Part shown: positions 13,377 through 28,300 of the stretch, in pieces
How positions within the stretch are numbered: the first letter of the stretch is position 1
Layout of the letters: every line of letters starts with the position of its first letter
NCBI GenBank assembly: GCA_030248135.1
Contig: JASANC010002485.1
Location: forward strand, 1-64,000
DNA: 64,000 bases
From: Theristus sp. LFF4_11
Taxonomy: Eukaryota; Nematoda; Chromadorea; Monhysterida; Xyalidae
Reading direction: 5' to 3'
Notes under the pieces: model-generated
Told to the model about the DNA's origin: nothing
Databases searched by the model: none
Seen by the model: the letters and a program-made list of their open reading frames with translations, nothing else
Made by a program: the position numbers and the translations under genes

Positions 13377-16300
13377 AAAGTCGACAATTAACGTTTCGAC
13401 GTTCATTAGTATGCGCATGCAGTTTATTGCCAGCCATCCCGGTACCGCCAACCACGGCCGCAGGCATACATTTTGGCATACGTGCTTGTTTCCTCCAGAT
13501 CGTCTTTATTCAAAACATAAATGTGTGTTCCGGCGAAATTGTTACACGCGAGACAGCGCACTGTTTTGGTGAATTTTATTTCAACTGTTATTGCTCGACA
13601 TAAATTAGCGTCAAAGATTTCTATCAAGCTTTTCCTGCTTTCCTGCACTTTTCATCCTGAGTAATGCGAGGCGAGTCTTACTGACCGTTCGTTTTTTGGT
13701 TTGTTGGAAGATTCTTGCATACCGGAATTTCATGTTCGCTCCAGGAAACACAATGAATTTGAGTAGCATTCATCATTTCGCTGTTAAACATCTGGCATGC
13801 GCAAAGTCAAAACTGTTAGTGTTCGTGTCTCGTCTTGTCTCGACATCCGGTTTTGGGTTCTTGTCACTGGGCTTTACTTTAGCTCTCACATGCACGGGCC
13901 ACTTATATTTTGTGCATTCATGTTTCTGTGTTGGCCAATTTCATGCATAGTTTTCGGAAATTGGCATATTTTCGACTCGTGCACATATACGAGTCCGGAT
14001 TTTGACTCATAAACGGGAAGTGCAGTCGCTTTGCATTGCTTGCCTTTGCTTCTTGAGTGTTTGCGAATGCAAAATAGCTTTTTGCTCAATTACGTTTGAC
14101 AGTATGGGTAAAGTCCTGGTTTGGAGACAGTGCACTCGCTTATAGAACACAGTAATGGTTGCACATTCACACGCAAACTCACCAGAGAATCATGAACGAT
14201 ATTTTCAGCGCACCTTAGTGTGCCGGTGTGTTTGTGTGTGGCTGTGGTTACATTGCAATCAAACATGCAATGTCTTTTTTTAAACCCGGACTTTTAGTTA
14301 GTCGTTTTTTTTGCTGAACTTCACAGTGCCGATTGTTTTTTTTGGCACATGTTAGTCGCTGTTCTCTCTGCAGTGTTGCTTTTCTAACTTTCGACTATAG
14401 TCAGACAGTAATGAATCACAGCGGATACTTTTGTACTTCGCATCCCCAATTTTCTTAACAGCCTAACAATTTTTAGCTTCTCTGTATAGTTTTGCCATTT
14501 GTTTTCATACAAGAACATCGACAAGAAACCAATTTCACGCTCGCCTGTACGCTGGTAGAAAAGAAATTTATTTCTCTCCGCCTCTGCTCCCGACAGCTTG
14601 TTGCCTTTCAAACGCAGAAGTATACAGCTTTGAAAGGAACCGCTATTCACAAAGTCCGTAATAAAAACTTATTTTTACACGCGCATGAACTTTGGGGCTT
14701 TCCTGACAAGACGTTTAGCTGCGAAGACGAACTGTTAGTTTAGGTTTGCCTGAAGTCCAGAAAAGAACTTACTGTGCAGTTTCGGTGGCTTAAACAAACG
14801 GTGTCAAAGTTTTGCGTTCGACATCTAATTTACTTTGGTAAACCCGACACGTGCACACGAAATTTAATTTCTGCAAGCACACACTATTGGTATACCGAAG
14901 TTTGTACGATCACGAACACGCGAATCCCCATAGAGCAATTGGTACGTGGGTTCAGCTTTTCTACTGTTTAGCAGCGAATAGTGTGCTATTCCTTTTTTCA
15001 CGGAGTTAATTTGTAAAATTTCAAACAAAACAAAGCATTGTGATTGGCTTGGCTGCACCAGTCCTGCTTCAATCAATCAATGTGATTTCTGAGTTCCTGG
15101 TAAATTGCAAAAAAGTTTCAGAACAGATTTTTAGATTACGAAATTCTGGGTACGCTTTCAAATTCATCTTTTCTTCCTGCGGTGTCAGGTAACATGATTA
15201 TTTATTTTCCTATGCTTTCATAGCCATGATTCGATAAAAATATCTTTTCACAGCTTTTCAAAAGCTTATAGACGTCTCTCAGACTGCTATCCAATCTCTG
15301 AAAGCGAAGCCGCTGTAAATAATGAAGTCGTTATCACACGCTTCAACGCTTTTTAGTGCCAAAATATCTCATTTTCTCGTCCTGTCTCTAAGCTCGAATT
15401 AGTTGTCACATGAATAAAATGTGAGATTTTGTCATATTATTTTTAGGAGCCTTCCTCAAATCTTTTATCAGGAATATCCCCGTTCAAGTCGGTGTCCGAA
15501 CAAATAAACACATCAACTATTCATTTTGTCAGCTACGTACATATCTGCGGCTTTTCACACGTTTCGGTGTCCTTACTTAGTCTCTTTTTGGTCATAAAAG
15601 AGACGCAATTATATTTTTTCTTTTGACGACCACACTCATTTCCTTCAATTTTTGATAGAATCAGCTTTTTCTCCCGTTTTGATGAACAGAAGGACAACCA
15701 AGCTCTTTTGCTTGTGTCAATTCACTATTTTTTCTTCTTCTTTTTTTCAATTTACAATTTACAATTTGCCTTTTTTCTTTTTTTGATCGAAAAAGTCTAA
15801 CGGGCATAAATTTGAAATAATGAAACTGATTACTTGCTCTGTGCATTTTTTCTACTGCACTGTATTTGCGCTTTCAAAGTGTTGCTCTTGAAAAAGCTTG
15901 TGTTGCAGATGCGTCCTGCACGATGTTTTTGTGTTCCGGCTGCTACAATCGTTGTATCTCTTAGGTTAATCGTCGCCAATGCACTACTAGACAATGTTCT
16001 AGTATGACACTGATACCATTTTTAGTTAGCAACAAACACAAAAACTACCTTGGTCATCAGTTTTTCAACCGGAAATTTTATTTTTTTTTGTTCTTCGACT
16101 TCTGTAAAGGACACTTCTTTCTTAACAGACACTTTTCGATTCGTCATCTCAATTTTTTTTTTGCAAATGAAAAACGCTGCTATGATCATTGCCTGCTCAG
16201 TCATGGTTCTTTCATGCTAAAAAGTCGCCAACGGCCTGGGTTATTACCTTTTTGCGGGTCCGTTCAGGCAAACACGAATTAGTGCATAATGGTGGGGTGC

Positions 16301-19300
16301 CCCAAAAAAAATTTCTGAGAGCACACGTGTATCTCCATCAGCCACATGTGGTCTACACAGCGGGCAGTGGTCAGTTCTGAAGTAGACATTTTTGAATGTT
16401 GTGTAGTCGGTAGGGAGCTGAAGTTTTTCAGCATTGTTATAAACTGTTTAATGCTTGAATCAGTACAGCAACTAGTGTGTGTAGCTTGCTAAATTTTCTT
16501 GGCAACTTTTTTGACACCCTGTAGTTATTACCGTGATCTCTGCTTCTTTCTTACCTCCGCCGACCAAAACATTACGTGATATAGAAATTCAGTGACACGG
16601 AAAAAATTGGCTTCAAAGAGCGAAAAAAGCCGCGTTTTCCTATGTTCTTTTCTTTATGCCTTAATTTCTTGTGCGCTTATCGCTTGTTTGTAATCAAACA
16701 GTAAGCTCAAAAATTCGACAACAAAAATTTTCGGCGGCTTTTCATTTTTTTCTGCATGTTCCGATTTTTCGCCTGTAGTTAGATTATTGTTACGTACCTT
16801 GTCGTGCTAGACTCTCAGGAAATATCTACGTAACGAACTGAGCAGTTTACGATTTACGCATTTTTTCTCTTTCGCTGTCCTTTTTACAACAGTGAACCAC
16901 GATTGATTGTATTTTTGTTCAATTTTCTCTTGTTAATCCAATTTGAAAACGACTCCGTCGGACACTGAAAAAAATAACAATGTCTCTGACTGTGGTCTCA
17001 TCTTGTTTCAGTCGAAAAAAAACAGTTTTACACGCCCATAAACCGTGTGCGATGTCACTGTTGTAGTTGCAGTCAGCGCAGCTACTGGTGACTTTTACGG
17101 TACGAATTCAGAAACATGAATACTGCACATTTTCCGTGTTTTCAATTAGCGGCTTCTGTAGAGCTTTCGCGTGTGCGTGTGGCAGCAACTGACAACTCGG
17201 CACAGGAGATATGTTAGAATTGTTTCAGTGCGCTAAGAGCATTGAAAATGATTTTTGAACGCTATTCAATAGCAATTTATTATTTTTTGGCATAAAACGC
17301 ATGCTTGAAGTTGTTGTTTTTTTCTTGACAGTGATTGTCGAAAACAAAAGCCGCCATATATGACAACATAGCAGCAAATTTTTCTGAGCTACAATGTAGT
17401 GCATAATCTGTTTGAAAACAAACCTTTTTAGCAAGACCACACCTCATGTACATTCCCCCAAAAAATATCCCATTTTTAATTTTAGCCCTGGGTATTTTTC
17501 TTTAGTTTACGGTTTTTTCTTGAGACGGACAAGGCTGGGGATATCGAAATAATTTTGCCAAAGGAATAAGGCCAACGGCAGTTGGACAATAAACTTGTCC
17601 TGGCACATAGCGAGTGCAACCAAACTAGCACGCCACGAAAAAATGGTTTCAGTCAAACCAGACCTGGCAGACTGGCTGAATTTTTGTCTCGAGAGGCTAA
17701 CAAAATCGCGAATTACGCTATTTTGTATCATTTTGGAGCAAATCGCGTGACCACAGCACCAAAGCTCATTGGATGGCCGTAATGTTTTTATGTTTTTATC
17801 AATATCAGTTCTCAATGTAATATGCTCATTGCAATAAGAGCAATCCGGTAATAAAGCAAATGACAATATGGTTTCCATGACATGAGATGTTCTTCATTCA
17901 ATAAGCTTTTGTTCCAACGTTCGTTCAGGATATGAAGGATCCAATTGCTTGGCGATTTAGCTAAGTGTTGTGTTTTTTCATGTGTGGCTAGTTTTCATGG
18001 AACATTACACAGTGTTTTGTTGAGCCTTCATATGGTGCTGCTGCTGCTGCATTCTATTCTGCACTGAAATTTTCTGCTTTTTTGTGGTTAGCTTGTTTAT
18101 TCTGTTTTTCATTATTTATAAAAGCCAGTCAATAAAAACTGAAAAATTAGGAACAAACACTTAATGGCATGTATTAGTACTGATGACTGAGTAATGAGTG
18201 ACTCATTTATTCTGTCAAAATTGCTCTCAATAACTGCCGTTCCAGCTTTTGAATCAAAATCGACACCACGAAATGCTGACACAAGAGAGGCTTTGAGCAA
18301 TAATCATTCAATTCTTCCTTCAATAATCACCTGCTGTCTGTTTGAAATAACTTTTTGACAAATTTCTAGAATACTCGCTTGATAATAAGACTATTAAAAA
18401 ATATGATATTTATTTGCTGGCGCTACCAGGATTTCAAAAATTAAAATTCATCCAAATTTTTTTGGCACAAGTTGACTGATGAAATAATTTTTTGTCACTT
18501 TCGATGTTGTTTGCAAAACACGTTTGCATTTTTGCAATAAAATAGCAAAATAGTTCAATAGTAAAACGTTCCTCGTTTCGTTTGTTTCGCTTGGAATCTC
18601 GACACTTTTTTCACCGATAAATACTGAGCTTCTCCGTTATTGTTGTTTCACTCAAACCAATTACAGTCCAACTGGAAAAATAATGCAACATGACGCAAAA
18701 ATGACGTGATGACCAACCAATCAGCGTTGAGAACACCTCAAGACTAACCAATCAGCGCTGAGAGTTGCTATGACCAACCAATCAGCTAGTTGTAGCGAGA
18801 TTGACTGTACATTCGTGATTTCCAGGCATGGCGCCACACAGTACTCTCTGTTGCCAGCAGCCGGTACCACCGTGCCAATCAACGTTCTCCCTCTTCGACC
18901 CGACCACACCGGCACTAGCGGATCGACAAGCAGCAAAAAACAATTTCAGGTACACATTTTGTATTATCTAAAAATGCGGGAGACGCATATAAAAGGAGGA
19001 ATATGGCCTTGTGTAAGCAGTGAAAGACTTGGCTCGACAACGCTTTTCAAGTCTCTGATGTGGTACACACGGATACAAGTACATAAGAGTTATATTTTTG
19101 CGCCGCGTTTGTTGTTTAAAAGCTTGCTGAAAAGCGTAAAAACTGTGAAGTTATTTTTTTCTGTTGTCCTCTTCAGTTTAGTCTAAAATCACACCATGTG
19201 CGAAATTCTGTAAATTCTGTGCAAAAGCAGAAACATCAGAAATTGCAAAATATTGCTGCATGTTGCTTTATCGTTGTTGTTGTTGTTGTTGTTGTTTTGT

Positions 19301-22300
19301 TGGGATTTTTAGGCGATGTTTTTAGCCAGGGCTAACCCAGAGAAGCGTACAGAACGCCATTGAGTAGGGCGCCCATCGAGTTTTCTCTGTCATTAAGTGC
19401 CTACATACCCCTCGGCGGGGCTCGATCCCCCGAGCGCACAGACTGTAGTCTAACGCACTACCACCAGGCCACGAGGGTGACAATTGTTGTTGTTGCTAAC
19501 GTACGCACCGCTGTGCATAAAGCAGCACCAGTGCAAAAAGTGTTGTCTTCCGTTGATTTTCACCCTTTTTACCAAACTCTTGTGACAGGATAAACCGGTG
19601 AGTCATTGCCACAGAAGGAGACCTTGCGTTCCCCAACGCCTCTGCGATACACTTTGTGCAAACCAGTGTCAGCGATCTAAAGTCTGATGGTTATTTTAGT
19701 GGTTTTAGTGGTCGCTAAATGCTAGAAAAAAAGCAAATGTGAAAGTTTATTTGTCTACAATGTACGAGGGTTGCCACTTGCAACGGAAATAAAGAATAAA
19801 CGGCGCAAAAATATGACCCTTATGTACTTGTATCCGTGTGTACCACATCAGAGACTTGAAAAGCGTTGTCGAGCCAAGTCTTTCACTGCTTACACAAGGC
19901 CATATTCCTCCTTTTATATGCGTCTCCCGCATTTTTAGATAATATTCTGACTTTTACATAAGCCCCGAAGGTCGGACCAAAATCACAATACGTTGGTCAC
20001 ACATTCTTCTAAACCCCGGACAACTCAGGTTTTTCATTTTTCGTTTTTTAGGCCAATTTTGCCTATGCTATTTCTACGGCCGATGCTCGAAATCGTCACG
20101 ATTCGGTATCTAAAGTTGCTCACGTAAGAAAACTAACCCAAAATCTGTTATCAGCGCATTGAATTACCTTGGAAAACACAGTTTTCTTGTTTTTCATTTT
20201 TGGACCAATTTCGCCAATTTCCACGGCCGATTCGCCCGAAATCGTCCCGATTCAGTACCTAGAATTGCTCACATAAAAAACTAACCCAGAATCCGCGATC
20301 AGCGCATTGAATTACCATGGAAAACACCGTTTTTTTTGTTTTTCATTATTGGACCGATTTCGCCAATTTCCACGGCCGATTCGCCCGAAATCGTCACGAT
20401 TCAGCATCTAAAGTTGGTCACGTAAAAAAACTAACCCAAAATCCGTGATCAGCGCATTTAATTACCCTGGAAAACACCCTTTTCTTGTTTTTCGTTTCTG
20501 GACCGATTTCGCCAATTTCCACGGCCGATTCGCCCGAAATCGTCACGATTCAGCATCTAAAGTTGCTCACGTAAGAAAACTAACCCAAAATCCGTGATCA
20601 GCGCATTGAATTACCCTGGAAAACACCATTTTCTTGTTTTTCGTTTCTAGACCGATTTCGCCAATTTCCACGGCCGATTCGCCCGAAATCGTCACGATTC
20701 AGCATCTAAAGTTGCTCATGTAAGAAAACTAACCCAAAATCCGTGATCAGCGCATTGAATTACCCTGGAAAACACCCTTTTCTTGTTTTTCGTTTCTGGA
20801 CCGATTTCGCCAATTTCCACGGCCGATTCGCCCGAAATCGTCACGATTCAGCATCTAAAGTTGCTCACGTAAGAAAACTAACCCAAAATCCGTGATCAGC
20901 GCATTGAATTACCCTGGAAAACACCATTTTCTTGTTTTTCGTTTCTAGACCGATTTCGCCAATTTCCAGGGCCGATTCGCCCGAAATCGTCACGATTCAG
21001 CATCTAAAGTTGCTCATGTAAGAAAACTAACCCAAAATCCGTGATCAGCGCATTGAATTACCCTGGAAAACACTCTTTTCTTGTTTTTCGTTTCTAGACC
21101 GACTTCGCCAATTTCCACGGCCGATTCGCTCGAAATCGTCACGATTCAGCATCTAAAGTTGCTCACGTAAGAAAACTAACCCAAAATCCGTGATCAGCGC
21201 ATTGAATTCCTACGGACTAGACCTTTTTCCTATTATTTTTCGTAGCTCAGACAAAATTTGTAAGAGTGAAAAGTTGATACCCAGTCGAAATGCTACGAAC
21301 TGTAAAAAATGCACAATTTTGACAAAAAAAATGCCCGGGCAAAAATTTTTTCACAATCTACGGATGAAATTACCCCAGGAAACATTTTTGTTCGAATGTG
21401 AAAGTGTCGCAGGTAAAAATTGAAAGGGCGCACACTTAAAACCAGGTGAAAACCCTGCGAACTTTTAAAAATGCCCAATTTTTAACCCAAAACAAGGTCT
21501 GGGTAAAAAATTAATTTAATTTTCAAAATCTCCGGATGGAATTACCCCAGGAAACATTTTTGTTCGACTGTGAAAGTGTCGCAGGTAAAAATTGAAAGGG
21601 CGCACACTTAAAACCAGGTGAAAACCGTGCGAACTTTTAAAAATGCCCAATTTTTACCCAAAAACAGGGTCTGGGTAAAAAATTAACCCAATTTTCAAAA
21701 TCTCCGTATGGAATTACCCCAGGAAACATTTTTGTTCGACTGTGAAAGTGTCGCAGGTAAAAACTGAAAGGGCGCACACATGTTGATTACATACCAGAAA
21801 AAAAAAATAGAAAGAGAAAGAAGTAACACGATTTTCAGAATAGGTTTTTCGTGTCTAGAGCGTATGAAAAATCGTCCGATGAAAATTTTTTCGCGGCTCC
21901 AAGCACAACTTTGGGTGTTCGTTTCGTGTGCACAGAACCAAGTTTGTGGCTTATACTATGCTCGCTGCAGGGCAGCGAGAAAGTTTGAAAAACGCGCGCG
22001 AGGGGAAAACGGCTCATATAATGCGTGATGCGCTGTCCGCTCGCTGACGCTCGCTCGCGCATCCGCATGATACCAGAGGATTTTTTGGTTGGGATGTTTG
22101 TTTTTTCAGTTCAAAAACTGTTCTTAATTTTGCTTTTTTCCAGATTTTTTGGAGAGAGAGGGGGGGGGGCTGGCTCAATACCGTTGTTGAAACGTTCCAC
22201 CTGTTTTTGTTAGTTTCAAAATCAGTTTTTCAAATTCTACATTACTTTTTTCAGCTGTACAATCTGTTATCCAATTTCTAGACCAGCTTTTTAGTTCAGA

Positions 22301-25300
22301 AAATTAATTTTTCAGTTTCTAAACCAGCTTTTCAGTTTCAAAACCAGTTTTGATTGTCTGGACCATTTTTTGTTTGAAGCCAGTTTTTACTCAAAGTTTT
22401 TCGATACCATAACCATTCGATTTTCAAAACCAGTTTTGCAGCTCTAAAACGAGTTATATAGTTGGGTCTTATAACCGGTTTATTTGGCTCTAAATCCAAA
22501 TTTTTCGGTTTCTAGGCCAGTTTTTTTTAGTTATGAAATCCGGCTTTGCGTCAAAACCGGTTTTCAGTTTTGGAATTTTCCGGAGCTGTGCGAGATAGTT
22601 ATTTTAACATCTAAAACCAGTTTTTGATCAAGTTCAAAACCACTCGCAGAAAAAGTTAGGTGAAAACAACGCCAATTCAACATTTTACAAGCATAAATTA
22701 TTTTGTGGTCCGCACTTACATTCTGTACGAATGGTATTATAAGTTCCACGCGTGAAACATCAGCCTCGTTTTTGAAGACGAAAATGTTTGTTTATTGCAA
22801 TGCATCTGGTTTTGTCACTAAAAACGTCTTTATATCTTCATGATTATTTCTTGTTTTCGCGTTTTTGTTCTCCTAAAAGCCAGAAAGTTTCCATCATTTT
22901 TTGCAGGCTTTGATGGCCGGCGGCAGTCTGATGCATCCCCACCATCAGTCCGGCGCCGCAGCCGGCATGTTGCCGCAAAAGTCGCGCTCGCACGGCGAGT
23001 TTCGCAATAAACATCAACAGAAATCGACGGTGAACTGCTGCTCGTGGAAGCGGGCCACGTTGGCGCTGCTGTCGGCGCTGGTCGTCGCGTCCATTGTGAT
23101 CTGTATACTTCTAGGTTGGTGTACATTTTGAGAATCAGGCAGAGATTTAGGTGAAATTGATTTTTTTTTGTAAATTTGGCTTTGCTGGAGTCTCTCATCA
23201 CATCACTTTTCTAACTGAGTTCAAGGATTTCCGACCACGTTGTTCTGTATATTCGTCAACAACCAATGTTTCTTTGCTCATTCGTCTATTTTTTCTTGAC
23301 ACACAGTGAACGGCCAGCACATCAGTGCATTCACGCATTTCAGCGAAAGTGCTCAACTCGCCCGGTCAACCTGGTGTGATGAACGTCTACCCGGGTCAAG
23401 TGGTGCCGACCGATTCCACGGTCGTGTCGGTCACTCCATCAGCGCGGCTACGACCGCTACCCGAGAGTTTCTCGCTCGGCGACCACGTTGCAGCCGACCT
23501 GCCGGCCGGCCGCTTGGTCTACAGTTATTTCGCCGTACAATCGGACGCGCACGTGCAGTTCAACGTGACGATTCCGGCGTCGGCGAATTTGGCCGTTTAC
23601 GGACGACAGACGTTGCCGCCGACGCCGACACAGTACGACTTTGTGCACATTGTCCACGGGCAACGGCTGCATCTGGTCGGTCACGAGCGGCTCGTTCGAC
23701 GAGTTCGCCGGGCGATCGGCACGTTCGATGATCGGAAGCAGACGGTCGGTTGCGAGCGAGTGGTTTCGTGTGGTTTTTTTGAGAACTCAGACTGTGTCCG
23801 GGTGGCGAAGCGCTGACACACGAGACACGGTTCGGCGATATATCAGCGCGCTGATGAACTTTCACTGCAGTTGAGAATACTTTTGCACTCCGGAACATTC
23901 GCTGGATTTCGGTAGTTGTGGTCAGAAGCGGTCACCCTTGTCATTGAAATCATATAAATCTCCAAATATTTCACGGACCAAAAAGTCTGAATAATTGCTC
24001 AGTCAGCCGAGTCAGCGCACGGCGCATCGGCGGCGCATTTCCATCACCAATAAAAACTGAAAGTCCACAACAACAAAAAAACGCACTGCAGAACATGCGC
24101 GCGACGACGTTCGTTGAGTTCCTCCGCTCCGGTCGTTACCATCTCGGCTTCCTGAACGACGCGCAGTCCATCAGCGCAGTGCGATTCGCGGCGTCACTGA
24201 CGCTGCCGCCGAGTGACGTCGATCACGTGACGTGCCCGTTCGACTGTTATGGAAAGGGCAAATGCGTCGACGGCGACTGCCACTGCGACAGCGGCTACAC
24301 CGGCGAGTATTGCGAAGAGAGTGAGTAGTGTGGCGTGCGTCTTGTTGGTGCGCCTTGTTGGATGCGCCCTGCTCGGGTGGTGAGGCTGGATCGCGCTGAA
24401 TGGGGCGGTTACAGATCGGGTTGGACGGGTGGGTGGACAGTTTTCATCACGTTTTTGGAGGGGACTTCTCAGCGGAGTGTGGAACGGAAAATCGCCATTC
24501 TGCGCCACCCGATCCGCGCGGCAACGGGGGCGTCGCAACACTTTAGCCGGGTGAGGGGGGATCACAGAGGCACACTTCAATTGCGCGAAACATCGCAGGC
24601 ATCTGCCCAGTGCTGTGCTCCGGCAACGGCGTCTTCTCAGCCGGTCGCTGTCACTGCGAGCAGGGCTGGAAGGGCGCCGACTGCGACCACCCGTCGAACG
24701 TCTGCCTCGCTCCGCACTGCAACGGGCATGGACGCTGCGGCGCGGACGGCCGTTGCGACTGCGACCTCGGCTGGACGGGAGACGGCTGCGGCCGAAGGGC
24801 GTGTCGCGTGGCCGACTGCTCCGGTCACGGCCGCTGCGCCGACGGGCGCTGCTACTGCGAGTTCGGATGGCGCGGTGACGCGTGCGAGACGGCGTACACC
24901 TCGAGCGAGTTGTGTCCGGTGGGCGGGGACTCGACGGTCGACGACGACCGGCACGGACGTGGACCGTGCTCGATGCACGGCCTCTGGGACGCGGTCGCCG
25001 AGCGATGCGCCTGCGATCACGGGTGGACGGGCGAGCGCTGTGATCGTGGTCAGTTGCGAGTTTTGTTAGTGTGTTCTTGTTGTTGTTGTTGTTGTTGTGA
25101 TTTTTAGGCGATGTTTTTAGCCAGGGCTAACGCAGAGAAGCGTACAGAACGCCATTGAGTAGGGCGCCCATCGAGTTTCCTCAGTCATTAAGTGCCTATA
25201 CACCCCTCGGCGGGGCTCGATCCCCCGAGCGCACAGACTGCAGTCTAACGCACTACCACCAGGCCACGAGCGGTGACACGAGTGTGTTCTTGTTTTTCTG

Positions 25301-28300
25301 AAAACGAGCCACAGCTACCGGTTGCAGGTGCTGACTTCGGAGATTTACTGATCTATTCCAGCGAGCGTTCAGCTACAAATCAGAACATTTCTTTGGGTTC
25401 TATGACCATAAGAACTGCCCTACAGGACAATAACGTGTTCTCACAGTGCTTCCAAAGACAAACAAAAAAACTTCCATCACCGTCAATCCGATCCAACAAA
25501 CAGTGGATTTCTTTCAGAAAGCTGTCCGAGTGAATGTGGCGCGCACGGCCGGTGCGTTTCGGGCGAGTGCGTCTGCGAGCACGGCTACACAGGTTGCTTG
25601 GCTGGACGTGCTGATTTCACTTTTAGTTTTTTAATTTTTGTTCTCTTTTTTGTCTAATAGTGAGTGAATCACGACGTTTTGTTTTCGACAAACTTTTGCC
25701 AAAAAACGCAGGTGTTCAATGCGCCGAGCTCGCTTGCCTGGCCGGTTGCGAAGAGAACGGCCAGTGCGTTCGCGGGCGATGTGAGTGCAACCAGGGCTGG
25801 AACGGCGTCAACTGTCAGCTGCGTGAGTGGCGCCATTTTGAATTTGGCAGTCTAGCACGCTCTGATTGGCTGATTCATCATAGAACTGCCAATTAGTGCT
25901 GCCGCTGATGTACCAATTTCAAACGTCTTGTGAGCAACAGCGTTACAGCGTCTAATAAAGATAACGGTCAACTCTTTCAACAAGCTTGTGTTTGACCTTG
26001 CCTTGCAGTGGAACAAGACACTGACTTTGTGATTGACTGTAACGCAGCTAATCAGTGTCAACAAAGCATTCACAATGGGCATCAAATGTGACACAACTGT
26101 CGACAAGTTTTTCGTTCAGCTGGCTGTGGAAACGACTGTTCGGGACACGGTGACTGTCGGAAAACTGCGTCCGGAACGTGGGGCTGCGCTTGCCATTCCG
26201 TCTATACTGGCGAAAACTGTGCCATTCCCGTTGAGAGGCATTGCTCCGATGGAACGGATGACGATAACGGTTATCCATTTGGGTCGCATTTGTTCTCTGT
26301 AGTTTTAGCTGAAAACTTTGAGGAAGTTCACGTGCCACAGTTACGTAAGAAGTACCATTTTCGTGTCTTCAAAGTTTTGTTCAATAAAGACGCCCTCGGT
26401 GCTGTGGCTGAATACAGATTGCTATAATAAATGGCGGCTATACGTGAATTTGAGCGTTTAGCATCAGGCACAAACACTTTCGCTCTGTTAGACAAGAGCA
26501 CCTGTATCAGCGTTGAAACATCAGTGAACTTGAACCGCCACTGTCGACGCGAGACCATTTGCAGACGGTCTGACGGACTGCGACGACTCCGATTGCTGCC
26601 AGTCGTCGGTTTGCCGACAGCAGCAGGCCTGCCAGACGGTGCCGCATCCGTCGGTCGTGCTGCTGCAGAAGCAGGCCGTTTCGCCGCAGTCGAGTTTCTT
26701 CCAACGAATGAGCTTCTTGGTCGATTCGAACTCCGTACAGCAATACGCCGTGCGGGCGTTGTTCAATGCGAGGTTCGTTGTGCTTGTCGGTTGGTTGAAT
26801 ATTGTTCTTGGTAAGTTGAATTTTGAAGTTTTTTTAAAAAGTTTTCGCGGTGGTGTTGTAACCGGCCCCCATTATTTGCTCTGCGTTGGGTGTTGCATCA
26901 ATCGTTCGGTCAGCCCAACCTGCACGGGAGCAATGTGTTTTTTTTGGTTACTGCCTACAGAATTGAAAGCTCCTCTTCATCAGAATTGGTCACACGGACT
27001 GTCGATCAAGAATAAATCGGAAAAATTCTTTTAATAAACCTTGAAAAAGTCGATTTTTATTTCGCGACCGCTTAACGACGCTTCCAGCCGAGTGTCCGTG
27101 CTGCGTGGCCGCGTGTTGGACGCTCAGTCGAGCCCACTGATTGGAATCCGCATCACGGACACCGCGAATCGTCTGTACGGTTTCACGATTTCACGCTCCG
27201 GCGGCCGGTTCGATCTGATGGTGAACGGCGGCGGCTCCGTGCGACTGCAGCTGATGCGACTGCCGTTTCAGTCGAGACACGTCACCGTGCACACGCCCTC
27301 GAAGCAGATCGTCTACGTCGGCGACATCCACATGTCCTTGTCGAAGGTGGCTAGTGGTTTTTTTTAAATTGGTTTCCTTGTTTTTTTTTCTCTTGATTCT
27401 TTGGCGCATTGCCGTTGTTTGTTTCATTATTTATGGATTTAGATTTCTCTGGTTTTCTATTCGGTTGGCACACCGATTGATTATCAGTGTAGGTTCCGCT
27501 CATCCGGTGATTCATTGGACGATTGGTCTATTATCAATTTTTTATGTTCTGCTACAGAATGCGTGTGCAGACAGGAAGCTAGTTTCAATCCTTATGTGGC
27601 AATTCAAAGTCTCATAAGTTACTCGACCCTATGTAGGATACTCGGATCACTTTACCAATTTTGAATTCCCGCGTCATCCATGAAACTGTTCAGCTGTTTA
27701 TGCGTGCATTGAGTCGCAGGACCAAAATGAAAAATCATAGTTTTAAGAAAAAAGATTTCTTTTCCAGGACACCGACGAGCCCGAACTGACCACGCTCTCT
27801 GACGAATGCACAGCGCTGTGGCAGACGCACTATCTGCACGCCTCTGTGATTCCATCCTGGAGGCTGTCACGAAATTCGATACCGGTCGGCAACGTTGAAA
27901 GCGAGGTGCGACCAATTTGGCGATCAGCCAATTAGCACACACGCTACAATACACACCGCCAAACAATCAAATGAAAAAGCAACGTCCACTTTTTGTCACA
28001 GCATTCCACCCGTTTGCTGGTTGAAAGCGGCGGTGTGCTGGACACGCTGCGCATCGACGGCACCAACGGCCTGTTCCTGACCTACCCGAGCACGCACACC
28101 GACGGCTACCGCTCCGCGTTGCACATTCACCTCGTTCCAAGCGAACCGCCCGCTCGACTGCGCTTGATTCGCCTAACGGTGGACGTCGCTGGAAACCATT
28201 TCGTGCGACTGTTGGAAGCGCAGCCGAACTTGACCTATCACTACACGTGGAACCGGCGTGATGCGTACAAGCAGAAGGTCTATGGACTGACCACTGCTAA

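Larger units (their letters stand above)
18964..22070 (-). mobile_element. Composite satellite-bearing element, copy 1 (inverted)
   Basis: Read on the minus strand it begins with TCATGCGG and a GC-rich hairpin (stem GATGCGC/GCGCATC, 22034-22063). It continues through a 172-bp tandem repeat (about 21320-21780) and eight units of a 149-bp tandem repeat (about 20030-21210). It ends with a 979-bp module (18964-19942) whose two ends are long inverted repeats beginning TTATCTAAAAATGCGG. The same order occurs in copies 2 and 3. A SINE is inserted in the terminal module. No protein frame longer than about 140 codons and no transposase motif was seen, so it is non-autonomous. Confidence 0.85.

Noticed and set aside
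18770..19186. 138-codon plus-strand open frame
   Set aside because: Runs through CCAATCAGC repeats into the inverted-repeat module of composite copy 1; part of it recurs at 19747-19932 as the other inverted end, so it is repeat-derived.
20030..21210. Regular repeats suggesting a CRISPR array
   Set aside because: Period is 149 bp with the whole monomer conserved, no unique spacers, and the context is an animal intron.
23306..23731. Open frame overlapping teneurin exon 6 from the CACACAG acceptor
   Set aside because: No teneurin similarity; the frame entered at 23344 carries the PPTPTQYDF block.
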